Shown: in pieces, positions 24,895-33,528 of the stretch
How positions within the stretch are numbered: position 1 is the first letter of the stretch
Layout: each line of letters starts with the position of its first letter
Source: Jilunia laotingensis
GTDB taxonomy: Bacteria > Bacteroidota > Bacteroidia > Bacteroidales > Bacteroidaceae
Length of the DNA stretch: 64,000 bases
Assembly: GCF_014385165.1 (NCBI RefSeq)
Contig: NZ_JACRTF010000001.1
Location: 3,534,001-3,598,000 of the forward strand
Direction of reading: 5' to 3'
Notes under the pieces: generated by a model
Told to the model about the DNA's origin: nothing
The model's database searches: none
Seen by the model: the letters and a program-made list of their open reading frames with translations, nothing else
Translations under genes and position numbers: made by a program

Positions 24895-25956
24895 TTACTG
24901 GAATATTACCATAAACTGATGTTTTCCATCAGTATAGACATATGAAATCTTCCAGCCGTGATAATCGCATACGGCCTTGACGATGGAAAGTCCGAGACCG
25001 TTACCCGTCGTTTTTTCTGACGGGCGATAGAAACGGTTGAATATCTGATTCTCATCCAGTGCCGCGTCGTTGGACGTATTGGATACCGTCAGCCGGTCGT
25101 TCAACAAGGATACGGTTATTTCCCCACCGGTCTTATTGTGGCGTACAGCATTCACGACGAGGTTGTTCACCATGCTTTCCAAGAGGGAACGGTTGGCCTT
25201 TATCGGCAAAGAGGCTACTGAAAAATTTTGCTTCAAGACCAATCCTCCGGAGAGGCTTTCGAGATAGGGCTGAAGGTCTTTTATCACCGTTATGACATCG
25301 ACGGACTCCGTACGGCTGAACTGGTTATTCTCCATCTTGGCCAGTAAGAGCAGATTACGGTTCAGATGCGATAAACGGCTATTCATTTGGTATAAATCCT
25401 GTATAATGGCGGCTTGCCGTTCGGTTATCTCCGGCTGTTGGAGCAACAGGTCGAGTTTGCTTTGGAATACTGCCAATGGCGTTTGTAGCTCATGTGAGGC
25501 GTTTTCTGTGAACTCTTTCTGTAACCGGTAACTGTGAAGACTGTCCGTCATCAGCCTTTGCAAGGCGACATTCAGTCTTGTAAATTCTTTGGTGTCACTC
25601 TCTGCCAATGGCGGGCATACGTCGTTTTCCAGCTTAAAGCGCTCGATCGCTTCCAGTGTTTTGTCGAACGGTTGCCATAGCCGGCCGGAGATAAAACGCA
25701 TCGTCAGTACGATAGCCACGCCCAATACGGTAACGATAAGTGCAAACTGTATCATGATACCGTGCAGGATGTCCTCTTCGAGGTCGAGGGCCGGAACCGG
25801 CTTCCCTTGCTGTACGGCTTCGATAATATCTATCATGTCCTCGGCATAGAAGCTCTTGGTCAGCCAATAAAACAGAGGGGTTGCCAGCAACAGGAGTATT
25901 GCCACGCAGACAATGAACTGCGTGAGCGATTTGTACATCAGACTCTTCTTTTTCAT
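24895..25956 (-). CDS. Sensor histidine kinase
   Basis: About 353 residues: two membrane segments (residues about 12-32 and 70-95) framing a short periplasmic loop, a HAMP-like region, and the kinase core. The H-box is NASHELQTPLAVFQSKLDLL near residue 155, the N-box NNLVVNAVRHN near 270, and the G-box GNGLGLSIVKAVCDYHG near 325. The start is placed at the ATG at 25956, which overlaps the regulator stop as ATGA; an ATG 12 bases earlier is also in frame. It is paired with the response regulator upstream. The short sensor loop gives no ligand clue. Confidence 0.92.
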   Translation of the reverse strand: MKKKSLMYKSLTQFIVCVAILLLLATPLFYWLTKSFYAEDMIDIIEAVQQGKPVPALDLEEDILHGIMIQFALIVTVLGVAIVLTMRFISGRLWQPFDKTLEAIERFKLENDVCPPLAESDTKEFTRLNVALQRLMTDSLHSYRLQKEFTENASHELQTPLAVFQSKLDLLLQQPEITERQAAIIQDLYQMNSRLSHLNRNLLLLAKMENNQFSRTESVDVITVIKDLQPYLESLSGGLVLKQNFSVASLPIKANRSLLESMVNNLVVNAVRHNKTGGEITVSLLNDRLTVSNTSNDAALDENQIFNRFYRPSEKTTGNGLGLSIVKAVCDYHGWKISYVYTDGKHQFMVIFQ

Positions 25957-26630
25957 AATTCTGTCCATTTATAGCCCGTTCCATATACATTCTTAATGCA
26001 ATCCTTACATCCCGCAGCGGCAAGTTTCGCCTTTAGGTTCTTGATGTGGGTATAGACAAAATCGTGATTGTCCATCATGTCTGCCATCTCTCCACTGAGA
26101 TGTTCGGCCATGGCACTCTTCGATATGACACGGTCTTTATTGCCGATAAAAAACAACAACAACTCGTATTCCGATTTGGTAAATTCTATCGGTGTGTCAT
26201 TCACCACGGCCGACTTGTTCAGCAAGTCGATTCGAATACCATTGCTTTCCAGTATATTGTTTGCTGCAAACTCCTTGCGACGGATAATGGCATAGATGCG
26301 CATACTAAGTTCGGGCAGGTGAAAAGGCTTAGCAAGGTAGTCGTCTGCACCTATTTCCAATCCTTTCACTTTATCGCCCAGCGAATCTTTGGCCGATACG
26401 ATAATCACGCCTACTGGGTTGCGTTGCTTCCGGATGTCACGCAAGATGTCGAGGCCGTTACCACCGGGCAACATCAGGTCGAGCAGCACGCAATCGTACT
26501 CATACATATTTACTTTCATTTTGGCATCAGCATAGGTGAAAGCCTGCTCGCACAGATATTTTTCACTACTGAGGTAGGCAACGATGCTATCCGAAAGACT
26601 TCGTTCATCTTCTATAATCAATATCTTCAT
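25953..26630 (-). CDS. OmpR-family response regulator
   Basis: A 225-residue regulator. The receiver domain has the acidic pair in IIEDERSL, the phosphorylation Asp in VLLDLMLPGGNG near residue 52, and the Lys in LAKPFHLPELS near residue 101. The winged-helix output domain covers residues 125-225 (TKSEYELLLFFIGNKDRVIS, YTHIKNLKAKL, VYGTGYKW). Family knowledge: binds direct repeats near promoters. I infer that its targets are the matching repeats upstream of the RND operon and the PAP2 gene. It is encoded directly behind an EamA gene remnant. Confidence 0.93.
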   Translation of the reverse strand: MKILIIEDERSLSDSIVAYLSSEKYLCEQAFTYADAKMKVNMYEYDCVLLDLMLPGGNGLDILRDIRKQRNPVGVIIVSAKDSLGDKVKGLEIGADDYLAKPFHLPELSMRIYAIIRRKEFAANNILESNGIRIDLLNKSAVVNDTPIEFTKSEYELLLFFIGNKDRVISKSAMAEHLSGEMADMMDNHDFVYTHIKNLKAKLAAAGCKDCIKNVYGTGYKWTEL

Positions 26631-26636
26631 ACTCTC

Positions 26637-26927
26637 TTACTTTATTAACATTACAATACTACCGCCTGTAATCAGCAATGCTCCGATAATAATCCGCAGA
26701 CTGTGGCAGTATCGAACCGAATTAAGGAATATCCATGTATGTCCGCTGATACCTTTCACCTCGGCCGTATAGTTTCCGGCAAAGCCGATTCCCCAAGTGA
26801 TAAACAAGATGACTGATGTCCGGATGGCTGTAGCTAAATCCGAATTGATATCTTTTACCCCGATTTTGGCGAACACAGCCGTCAGTACGGCAAAGAGGGC
26901 AGAAAGTAAAGCATAATATTTCCACAT
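26637..26927 (-). pseudogene. EamA/DMT transporter gene with internal deletion
   Basis: The first about 65 codons (MWKYYALLSALFAVLTAVFA, KIGVKDINSDLATAIRTSVI) are the N-terminus of a single-unit EamA (DMT) transporter of about 140 residues. The last about 17 codons (IIGALLITGGSIVMLIK) are its C-terminus. The middle two membrane segments are missing, replaced by SVRYCHSLR, so only 96 codons remain in frame. It is most likely inactive, but still translated ahead of the two-component genes and may matter only for their expression. Confidence 0.75.
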
Positions 26928-26943
26928 AAATTTCTATTTATTG

Positions 26944-26951
26944 CAAAATTA
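26944..26951 (-). promoter_or_regulatory. -7 box for the EamA remnant/two-component operon
   Basis: TAATTTTG on the minus strand, 16 bases before the start codon of the EamA remnant. It is the only TAnnTTTG box between the pump gene stop and this operon, so it probably drives the response regulator and kinase. Confidence 0.5.
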
Positions 26952-26967
26952 GTGATTTACAGCCATT

Positions 26968-29900
26968 TTATTTGCTCTTTTTATAAATTAATAGCATGAT
27001 GCTTGGCAATACTAACAGAAGCAAGGGCAAGCCTACGATAAATCCGCCAATGACGGCTACCGCCAACGGTTGCTGCATCTGTGCGCCGAGGCCGATACCG
27101 AGAGCCAATGGCATCAGGGCGAGTACGGCACCGATAGCCGTCATCAGTTTGGGGCGGATACGCAGGGCGATGGCGTAGTCCACAGCTTCGGATACATTGC
27201 CGCCCGTGCAGCGATTCATCCGGTACTGCCATACGGTGAAGATGGCATTCTCCGCAATGATGCCCACCACCATGATGATACCCGTATAGCTACTTACGTT
27301 AAGCGGAACGCTTGTCAGCCACAAAGCAAAAAGACATCCACAAATGCCCAATACGGAGATGCCTAGCACGGTGAGCGATATACACCATTCACGGAAAAGG
27401 AACATCAACACGGTGAACACCATCAACACGGCAAGCGAAAGAATCATCATTAGTTCACGAAACGACTGTTGCTGTTCGGAATAGGCTCCTCCGTAGGAGA
27501 TGCTGTAGCCTGCCGGCAAGTGAAGTTGTGTATCAAGAGACGCTTGTAAGTCTGCTATCGTACTGCCCAAATCCCGGTTATCCAATCGGGCGGTAAGGGT
27601 GATATTGCTCTTCAAGTCCTCACGACGCTGCTCTATCTCTCCCGGAATGACACGGACGTTGCAGAAGAACCCGAGTGGACGGGTGCTGCCGTCAGGCAGG
27701 AATATGGGCTGCTGTTCCAGCCATTCGGGAGAGTTGTCCTCGAAGTCCGTGAAACGGAGCAGGATGCGACGCATCTGCTCACCGTCCTGAACGGAACCTA
27801 TTTGCAGTCCGCCTGTCATGGCTGCCTGTGCAGGGTTCGGCTCTATCATATTGGCAGGCTGGCAAAGGGGAACGCCACCCGTATGTGCCGTAAGCTGTTC
27901 TTGGAAATCAGTCAACGAAATGCCGAATTGCGAAAGACGTTCCTGATTTGGGGTGAAGACCAGCGAGGCTCCAGCGGGTATCAATCCGTTATCAATATCC
28001 ACGATGCCCGGTACGACTTCCATGATTTTCTCTGCCTGTGCCGCTACCTTCTGTAATGTTTCATAATCGTTTCCGAATATCTTCACTTCGATAGGCTGTG
28101 CGGTACTCATCAAATCTCCCAAAAGGTCGGCAATCCGTTGTCCGAATCCGATAGTCATTAACGGAACGGCTTGCGATATTTGTTGGCGTAGGTCGCTGAT
28201 GACTTCAGGGGTACTCGTTTTCCGGTCCGTTTTCAGTTGAATCAGATAGTCGCCAAAATTACTCGGTCGTGTCTTGAAGGACATGCCGAGCGCTGTACGG
28301 CGCGAGTAAGTCTCTACATCGGGATGTGCCATGATAATACGTTCTATCTGCCGGCAGAGACGGTCGGTCTCCTCGATGTCCGTTCCTGCGGGAGAATGAT
28401 AGTCAAGAACAATGGTTCCCTCATCCAAATCGGGAAGAAAACCCGAGGAGAGACGGGAAGAAGCATACCAGCCGCCCAGCCCTAAGAGCAGGACGAACCC
28501 AGCGGCAAACAACGGCTTGCGATAGATGACGGTCAGGAAATGAACCTTCCGGATGGAGTTCTCTTCAAGCGTTTTCACATCCAAGTCTTTCGGGCGCAGT
28601 TGTTTCTTATAGCCGATGACGAGGTGCAGCACGGGAAGCAGCAGCCATGTGACGAGAAACGAGGCGACAAGCGTAAGTTGCATCGTATCGGACAACTCTT
28701 TGAAAAAACTTCCTGCCAGTCCACTCATCAGTCGGAACGGGAAATGGATGACGATCGTTGCAAGAGAGGAAGCCACCATAGCGGGGAAAAGATTACGGAT
28801 GGCATGGCGCACGACAGTGAAGCGATCCATACCGGGGCTTTCTTCATGTTCCCGATAAATCTGTTCGATAACGACAATGGCATCGTCGATAATCAATCCA
28901 ACTGAAGCCGCCATCGCACCGAGCGACATGACATTGATGGTAATTCCTGCCAGATAACAGAGCAAGATACTGAAAGCTACCGTAACGGGAATGGTCAGCA
29001 TGACCACCAGACTCGACCGCCAAGAACGGAGAAATAACACCATCACGATGATGGCGAGAAACAATCCTTCGTAGATGGTTTTCAGTACGCTGTGGATGCT
29101 TTCGCCTACGAAAGCACTCTGATTGTAATAAGGTTTCAGTTCATAGCCTGCCGGAAGCTGCTGCCTTATCTCGTCCACCTTGTTTTCCACCTGCTTCGCA
29201 AAATCAATCAGATTCACTCCCGGCTGCTTCACCAAGTCAACAAGTACGGCATCGTTACCGTCGGCATTGATTTTCAGAAACTCTTGCTGTTCCTGTATAT
29301 CGACTGCCGCTATATCGTCCAGACGGACAATCCGCTTGCCGTCGTTGCGGATAATCACATTCCGCAGTTCTTCCATGTCGTTGATACGTGTATCGGTCAG
29401 CGTCAGATACAGGCGGTTATAGTCCGCCACATTGCCGTTTCCCAATACATAATTCGTCTGTGCGAAAGCGGTCTTTATCTGTGCGGGAGTAATACCGAGC
29501 GCTGTCATCTTTGTAGCGTCGGGCTTCACGACGAACTCCTTCGCCTTGCCACCGCGTACCACTACATTGCTGATACCGTCCACTTGCGAGAACATGGGGC
29601 GTACCACAAGGTTGCCTACATCGCGCAAGGCAATGCGGCTGTGCGTCTTGCTCTCCAACGTGAATCCATAGACCGGAAACAACGACTGGTTCATTGCCTC
29701 GGTGGAGATGACCGTACCGTCAGGCAGAAAACCTTTTATCTCATTGATACGGCTCTCCAACTGGGTTTTCAAGGCATAGATATCCAGTCCCCATTTGAAG
29801 TAAACATCTATCACACAACTGCCCCGGCTGGTACTGCTCTTGACAACCGTCGTGCCCTGCACTTTCTTCACCGCGCTTTCCAACGGCTTGGTAACGGTAA

Positions 29901-30090
29901 TCATCATGCGGTCTACGGGCTGTTGTCCGGCATCGGCTATCACGGTGATGCGGGGGAACAACACTTCGGGAAACAGGTTGGTCTGCATTTGTGTATAACA
30001 CCACGCTCCTGCAAGCAGCAAAAGTAGTCCTACGAACAGGATAGGGCGGTTGTATAGCTGATGGAGACTTCTTTTCTGTATCGTGTTCAT
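26968..30090 (-). CDS. RND efflux pump inner-membrane transporter
   Basis: A 1040-residue RND permease of full length: 12 membrane segments, two large periplasmic loops, MQTNLFPEVLFPRITVIADA near the start, the proton-relay aspartates in GLIIDDAIVVIEQIY near residue 405, and FFKELSDTMQLTLVASFLVT in the middle. The pair of Asp in TM4 suggests proton-driven export of organic compounds rather than a CusA-type metal site, although overall style is between HME and HAE groups. It overlaps the adaptor gene by four bases. Third gene of the operon: outer-membrane factor, adaptor, pump. Confidence 0.95.
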   Translation of the reverse strand: MNTIQKRSLHQLYNRPILFVGLLLLLAGAWCYTQMQTNLFPEVLFPRITVIADAGQQPVDRMMITVTKPLESAVKKVQGTTVVKSSTSRGSCVIDVYFKWGLDIYALKTQLESRINEIKGFLPDGTVISTEAMNQSLFPVYGFTLESKTHSRIALRDVGNLVVRPMFSQVDGISNVVVRGGKAKEFVVKPDATKMTALGITPAQIKTAFAQTNYVLGNGNVADYNRLYLTLTDTRINDMEELRNVIIRNDGKRIVRLDDIAAVDIQEQQEFLKINADGNDAVLVDLVKQPGVNLIDFAKQVENKVDEIRQQLPAGYELKPYYNQSAFVGESIHSVLKTIYEGLFLAIIVMVLFLRSWRSSLVVMLTIPVTVAFSILLCYLAGITINVMSLGAMAASVGLIIDDAIVVIEQIYREHEESPGMDRFTVVRHAIRNLFPAMVASSLATIVIHFPFRLMSGLAGSFFKELSDTMQLTLVASFLVTWLLLPVLHLVIGYKKQLRPKDLDVKTLEENSIRKVHFLTVIYRKPLFAAGFVLLLGLGGWYASSRLSSGFLPDLDEGTIVLDYHSPAGTDIEETDRLCRQIERIIMAHPDVETYSRRTALGMSFKTRPSNFGDYLIQLKTDRKTSTPEVISDLRQQISQAVPLMTIGFGQRIADLLGDLMSTAQPIEVKIFGNDYETLQKVAAQAEKIMEVVPGIVDIDNGLIPAGASLVFTPNQERLSQFGISLTDFQEQLTAHTGGVPLCQPANMIEPNPAQAAMTGGLQIGSVQDGEQMRRILLRFTDFEDNSPEWLEQQPIFLPDGSTRPLGFFCNVRVIPGEIEQRREDLKSNITLTARLDNRDLGSTIADLQASLDTQLHLPAGYSISYGGAYSEQQQSFRELMMILSLAVLMVFTVLMFLFREWCISLTVLGISVLGICGCLFALWLTSVPLNVSSYTGIIMVVGIIAENAIFTVWQYRMNRCTGGNVSEAVDYAIALRIRPKLMTAIGAVLALMPLALGIGLGAQMQQPLAVAVIGGFIVGLPLLLLVLPSIMLLIYKKSK

Positions 30091-30992
30091 AAGGCAGCCT
30101 TCTCTTGTGTAACAACAACTTTTGCTCCCTCTTCCAAACCGTACCCTCCTGTAAGGATAATGAGGTCCTGCGGTGACAAGGTAGTCGATTTAATCTCGAT
30201 TTCCGAAACGTTGCTGTTGCCAATCTCTACAGGTACTCTGACAGCTGTACTGTCGTCAGCAAGTTTCATCACCCAATGTTCCGTGAGCGTTTCGTCACTT
30301 TGTACGGCACTTTTAGAAAGTATCATACCTTTAGACGATGCATTGTTTTCTGCAAATATAGCCTTGAGATTCATACCCTCTGGCAGGAAAGGCGCCTTTG
30401 CCCGTGCAATTACCCGTTCCGATTGCGATACCGTATTCATTGTTGCCAGCGGAGCATGGACAGTTGCCGCCAGCCGGGTTCCGTCGGGCAGTTCCAGCAT
30501 ACATTTGCTTCCGCTGTACGCATACCGTTGCTGTTCATAAGGAACATTAATCTCGAACACGAGGCTTTCGACTTCGGCAACGGAGCAAAGCACGGTGCCT
30601 TCGGTTACATAACTTCCCGATTGCTGCTGCACGTCGAGGACAATACCGTCACGTTCCGCCTTTATGGGAATGACAGCATGGTTGCCATTTCCCAAAGCGT
30701 GTTGTTCTTTGCTCTCTATCCGGTAAAGTATATCTCCGGCTTTCACCCTTGAACCGGGTTGTATGAGAACCTCCGTGATGAATGCCGGAATCGGTGAACC
30801 GACCACTGACTTATTCTGATACACCGTAGTGGCAGACAATATGATTTCCTTCTCGATTTTGCCAAAAGCCACATGAGTCAGTGTGACTGCTGTTCCGGGC
30901 TTTTCTTCCTGTATATTTCCGTTCGATGCGTTTCTTTGTCCGCATCCGCTAAGGCTTACTATAAGCGACAATAAGACTATCTGATATTTCAT
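30087..30992 (-). CDS. RND periplasmic adaptor (membrane fusion) lipoprotein
   Basis: A 301-residue protein with lipobox LSGC (residues about 14-17). A barrel-sandwich hybrid flanks a very short hairpin (IPAFITEVLIQPGSRVKAGD before and IVLDVQQQSGSYVTEGTVL after), followed by beta-barrel and membrane-proximal parts. It is shorter than most AcrA-like adaptors because the alpha-helical hairpin is almost absent. It links the permease to the outer-membrane factor and lies 18 bases after it. Confidence 0.9.
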   Translation of the reverse strand: MKYQIVLLSLIVSLSGCGQRNASNGNIQEEKPGTAVTLTHVAFGKIEKEIILSATTVYQNKSVVGSPIPAFITEVLIQPGSRVKAGDILYRIESKEQHALGNGNHAVIPIKAERDGIVLDVQQQSGSYVTEGTVLCSVAEVESLVFEINVPYEQQRYAYSGSKCMLELPDGTRLAATVHAPLATMNTVSQSERVIARAKAPFLPEGMNLKAIFAENNASSKGMILSKSAVQSDETLTEHWVMKLADDSTAVRVPVEIGNSNVSEIEIKSTTLSPQDLIILTGGYGLEEGAKVVVTQEKAAL

Positions 30993-31010
30993 GACTGTGA
31001 TGATTTGATA

Positions 31011-32306
31011 TTACCAATTCCAATAGTTATAGGCGGCTATGACCAGCTGTTTGTTCGTCCGTAGCAACAAGCGGTCTTTCTCCGTCTGAATCTTGTTGCG
31101 TAATACAGTGATATAATCCAATACGGATGCCTGTCCGGCATCCATCTCCCTGCCATAATCGAACAATACGGATTCGTATTCCGCAAGCTGATTTTCCAAA
31201 GCCCTCTCTCTCTCATTATATCTGCCCAACTCGGAGAGACATTGCTTGATTCTCATGTTCCGTTGATATTCGGAGTTTTCTTTGTAAGTCCGTATGGTGT
31301 TCTGTTGCCAGCTGGCCTGATGTTCTTTCCAACGCTTCTGCCTGCCATCGAATATCGTCCACGAGAATGTAAGTCCTGCACTCCACCCGAAGTGGCGATA
31401 CCATCCGGCGAAGTCTCCGACCTGAAGACCACCGTTTACGAACAGGTTGAGCTTGGGCTTGTATTGAAGGTTGAAGGAGCGCAGGGAGGCTGCCGTATTC
31501 AGGCTGTCCAGCCGGTATTGTTCGGTGAAGAGGCTCGGTTCCCCGTCATTACGTAACCGAACGGGAAGGTTTATATCCGACAATGTCACATCGGTTGTAT
31601 CACCGATACCACAAAGCAGATTCAAATCCATCAGATGAGTATGGTAAGACTGACGGGCAGCGGCATGCAATTCGACATTAGCCTCCCTTTCAATCATCAG
31701 CAAGTTCAAATCCGACTGTTTGGACAAGCCGTTTTTGACTAACTTTTGAATGATCTCCATTCGGTGGGCGATGACCGTTCCGATAGAATCCGTAAAGTCT
31801 ATCTGTGCCTTGTCGAGCAGGCAGAGCAGATATTGTTCTGTGACGGAACGCTCTAGCTGGTGTTCTTCCATACGGATACGGTTATTCGTCCTGTCCGCAT
31901 TAATCTGTGCCTGCTTTTGCGCTGTCTTGTATGAACTTCCGCCTAAAAGGGGTTGCGTCCAAGTCGCTCCGGCATGGAACGAGCCGCTGCTTTCTCCCAG
32001 ATCGTAACCATAGTAATCCGTGGCAGACCGTTCATTCCATTTGAAAGTAGTTCGACCACCGTCTTTCGAGATAATCGGCACAAATAGGTAATCACCGTTC
32101 AGTTCGACCCGGGAGTGTGTGTACATGGCTTTTAGCCGTTCGAGTTCTGCCCGCTCTATTTCCGTCTGATTCCGGTAATCCTTTATCAACGGACTATTTT
32201 TTTTAGCGGTCTCTATATAATAGCGTAAAGACCTGTTTTCTTCTTCCTGCCCATACAAATGCAGGTTGATAATGCCAAATGAAAGTAACAATAATAACTT
32301 ATTCAT
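31011..32306 (-). CDS. TolC-family outer-membrane efflux protein
   Basis: About 431 residues: signal peptide (MNKLLLLLSFGIINLHLYGQ) and the helical/beta repeat of outer-membrane factors (IETAKKNSPLIKDYRNQTEI; GWSAGLTFSWTIFDGRQKRW; LAEYESVLFDYGREMDAGQA). The start is placed at ATG 32306. Longer in-frame starts at 32318 and 32342 run into the -7 box at 32327-32334, so they precede transcription start or leave no leader. First gene of the pump operon. Confidence 0.92.
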   Translation of the reverse strand: MNKLLLLLSFGIINLHLYGQEEENRSLRYYIETAKKNSPLIKDYRNQTEIERAELERLKAMYTHSRVELNGDYLFVPIISKDGGRTTFKWNERSATDYYGYDLGESSGSFHAGATWTQPLLGGSSYKTAQKQAQINADRTNNRIRMEEHQLERSVTEQYLLCLLDKAQIDFTDSIGTVIAHRMEIIQKLVKNGLSKQSDLNLLMIEREANVELHAAARQSYHTHLMDLNLLCGIGDTTDVTLSDINLPVRLRNDGEPSLFTEQYRLDSLNTAASLRSFNLQYKPKLNLFVNGGLQVGDFAGWYRHFGWSAGLTFSWTIFDGRQKRWKEHQASWQQNTIRTYKENSEYQRNMRIKQCLSELGRYNERERALENQLAEYESVLFDYGREMDAGQASVLDYITVLRNKIQTEKDRLLLRTNKQLVIAAYNYWNW

Positions 32307-32326
32307 ATCCAATCTCATTTTTCTGG

Positions 32327-32361
32327 CAAAAGTAAAAGGCAACTTTGGGGAAATTTTGGGG
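32327..32361 (-). promoter_or_regulatory. Promoter and OmpR-type direct repeat of the RND operon
   Basis: Minus strand: CCCCAAAATTTCCCCAAAG (32343-32361), two CCCCAAA half-sites 11 bases apart, then 8 bases, then the perfect -7 box TACTTTTG (32327-32334). The same arrangement and distances occur upstream of the PAP2 gene. Confidence 0.7.
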
Positions 32362-32498
32362 ATATCAATATCCTATTAGTAATATATGCCAAATAAGGAT
32401 TGATTCATAGTTCGATAACCAATGCTTTATAATGAAGTAATATGAATCTTTTTGTAATCGAACAAATATCTTGAATACTCATCAAAGGTAGAAAAAAG

Positions 32499-32540
32499 TA
32501 CTCTCTTTTTACAAAGAGTAGATTAAAAAGCTTATATTTG
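32499..32540 (+). promoter_or_regulatory. Promoter of the small lipoprotein pair with inverted repeat
   Basis: TATATTTG at 32533-32540 fits the -7 consensus, 32 bases before the ATG at 32572. Just upstream, TACTCT and AGAGTA (32499-32520) form an inverted repeat that covers the expected -33 region and could be an operator. Confidence 0.5.
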
Positions 32541-32571
32541 CCACCATGTATTAACTAAACACTTAGAAAAT

Positions 32572-32997
32572 ATGAGAAGATTAAACCATGTGAATTTTAT
32601 ATTGTTATTGGTGCTAACGCTTGGTTTGGGAGCTTGTGGAGACGATGTATACTATACTGATGATTTTTTACGTAATAGCGATGAGAAGCTATGCAGCGCA
32701 AGAGCATGGTCGGAAAGTTATATTACGGATGAAAATATGAAATGTGTCCATCAATTGAAATTTACTATCGATAAGAGCGGACAAGAGGTGTTTAATTACT
32801 ATCGTACCGGTGAATCGCGTCCAGCCCGTGTCGAAACGTTCAATTTCAGCTGGGAGTGGATAGATCAAACAATGGAAGGATTGAGACTAGACCGTGGCGC
32901 AGGTGAAATACTTTATTTTGATAACGTTTGGGTACGTGAGAATTATCTTTCGGGTAGTCTGGACGGAGTGCAGGTAACGTTTGTAAAAGAGAAATAA
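32572..32997 (+). CDS. Small lipoprotein, family unknown (copy 1)
   Basis: A 141-residue protein with lipobox LGACG near residue 20. The mature part has a beta-rich pattern with FNFSWEWIDQTMEGLRLDRG and EILYFDNVWVRENYLSGSLD. The same order (FxFxWxW, LxLDxG, YxDNVxVxxxYxxG) appears in the next gene, so the two are tandem paralogues in one operon. The pattern resembles small lipocalin-like proteins of Bacteroidetes, but I do not recognise a named family. Surface or periplasmic location is inferred from the lipobox. Confidence 0.8.
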   Translation: MRRLNHVNFILLLVLTLGLGACGDDVYYTDDFLRNSDEKLCSARAWSESYITDENMKCVHQLKFTIDKSGQEVFNYYRTGESRPARVETFNFSWEWIDQTMEGLRLDRGAGEILYFDNVWVRENYLSGSLDGVQVTFVKEK

Positions 32998-33001
32998 AGA
33001 T

Positions 33002-33433
33002 ATGAAAGTTTTAGATCCAAAGTTCATGGTCAAGACTCCCGTAAAGCTTTTGTTGCTTTTGGTTGTATCGGCTCTTGCTTTTTCATCGTGTGAGGATGAA
33101 GACTCGGTTGAAAATGCTATGATAGGCCGTGTATGGGCGGGAGATGTGGGGCTGAATGCAGACAATATGGCACCTTTATATAGTGTGTTTGAATTTGGTG
33201 CTGATGGGTTTGGGACTGAATCACAATATTATCAATCGAATGATTTCCCTTATAAACAATTTCGTTTTCAGTGGTATTGGGAGAGTGGGTATGATCGTAA
33301 TCTTGTATTGGATTATGGAAATTTCGGTATCTCGTATATGGATAACGTATATATCAGCGGCTTTTATATGACGGGAATTTTCTATTTTGATAGTCAGTCG
33401 GAAGGTTTTGAGTTTAGTCTGGAAATGCAGTAG
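33002..33433 (+). CDS. Small lipoprotein, family unknown (copy 2)
   Basis: A 143-residue lipoprotein with lipobox FSSC near residue 30. The mature part shows FRFQWYWESGYDRNLVLDYG and ISYMDNVYISGFYMTGIFYF, the same framework as copy 1 four bases upstream. Sequence identity outside this framework is low, so the duplication is old. It is followed by a strong bidirectional terminator. Function unknown. Confidence 0.8.
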   Translation: MKVLDPKFMVKTPVKLLLLLVVSALAFSSCEDEDSVENAMIGRVWAGDVGLNADNMAPLYSVFEFGADGFGTESQYYQSNDFPYKQFRFQWYWESGYDRNLVLDYGNFGISYMDNVYISGFYMTGIFYFDSQSEGFEFSLEMQ

Positions 33434-33457
33434 GATATACCGGATACTACTTTATGA

Positions 33458-33504
33458 TATATGAAATGCCCCGTGACATATATTGTCATGGGGCATTTCA
33501 TATA
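33458..33504. terminator. Bidirectional terminator
   Basis: A 21-base stem, TATATGAAATGCCCCGTGACA (33458-33478) with its complement at 33484-33504, with one G-T mismatch and a 5-base loop. It separates the convergent lipoprotein pair and pseudouridine synthase gene. Confidence 0.85.
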
Positions 33505-33528
33505 TTGGCATTTCTTTTACAAATATAT

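Noticed and set aside
33458..33504. Possible small RNA or attachment site because of the 21-base stem
   Set aside because: Its position between convergent genes and short loop fit a bidirectional terminator.
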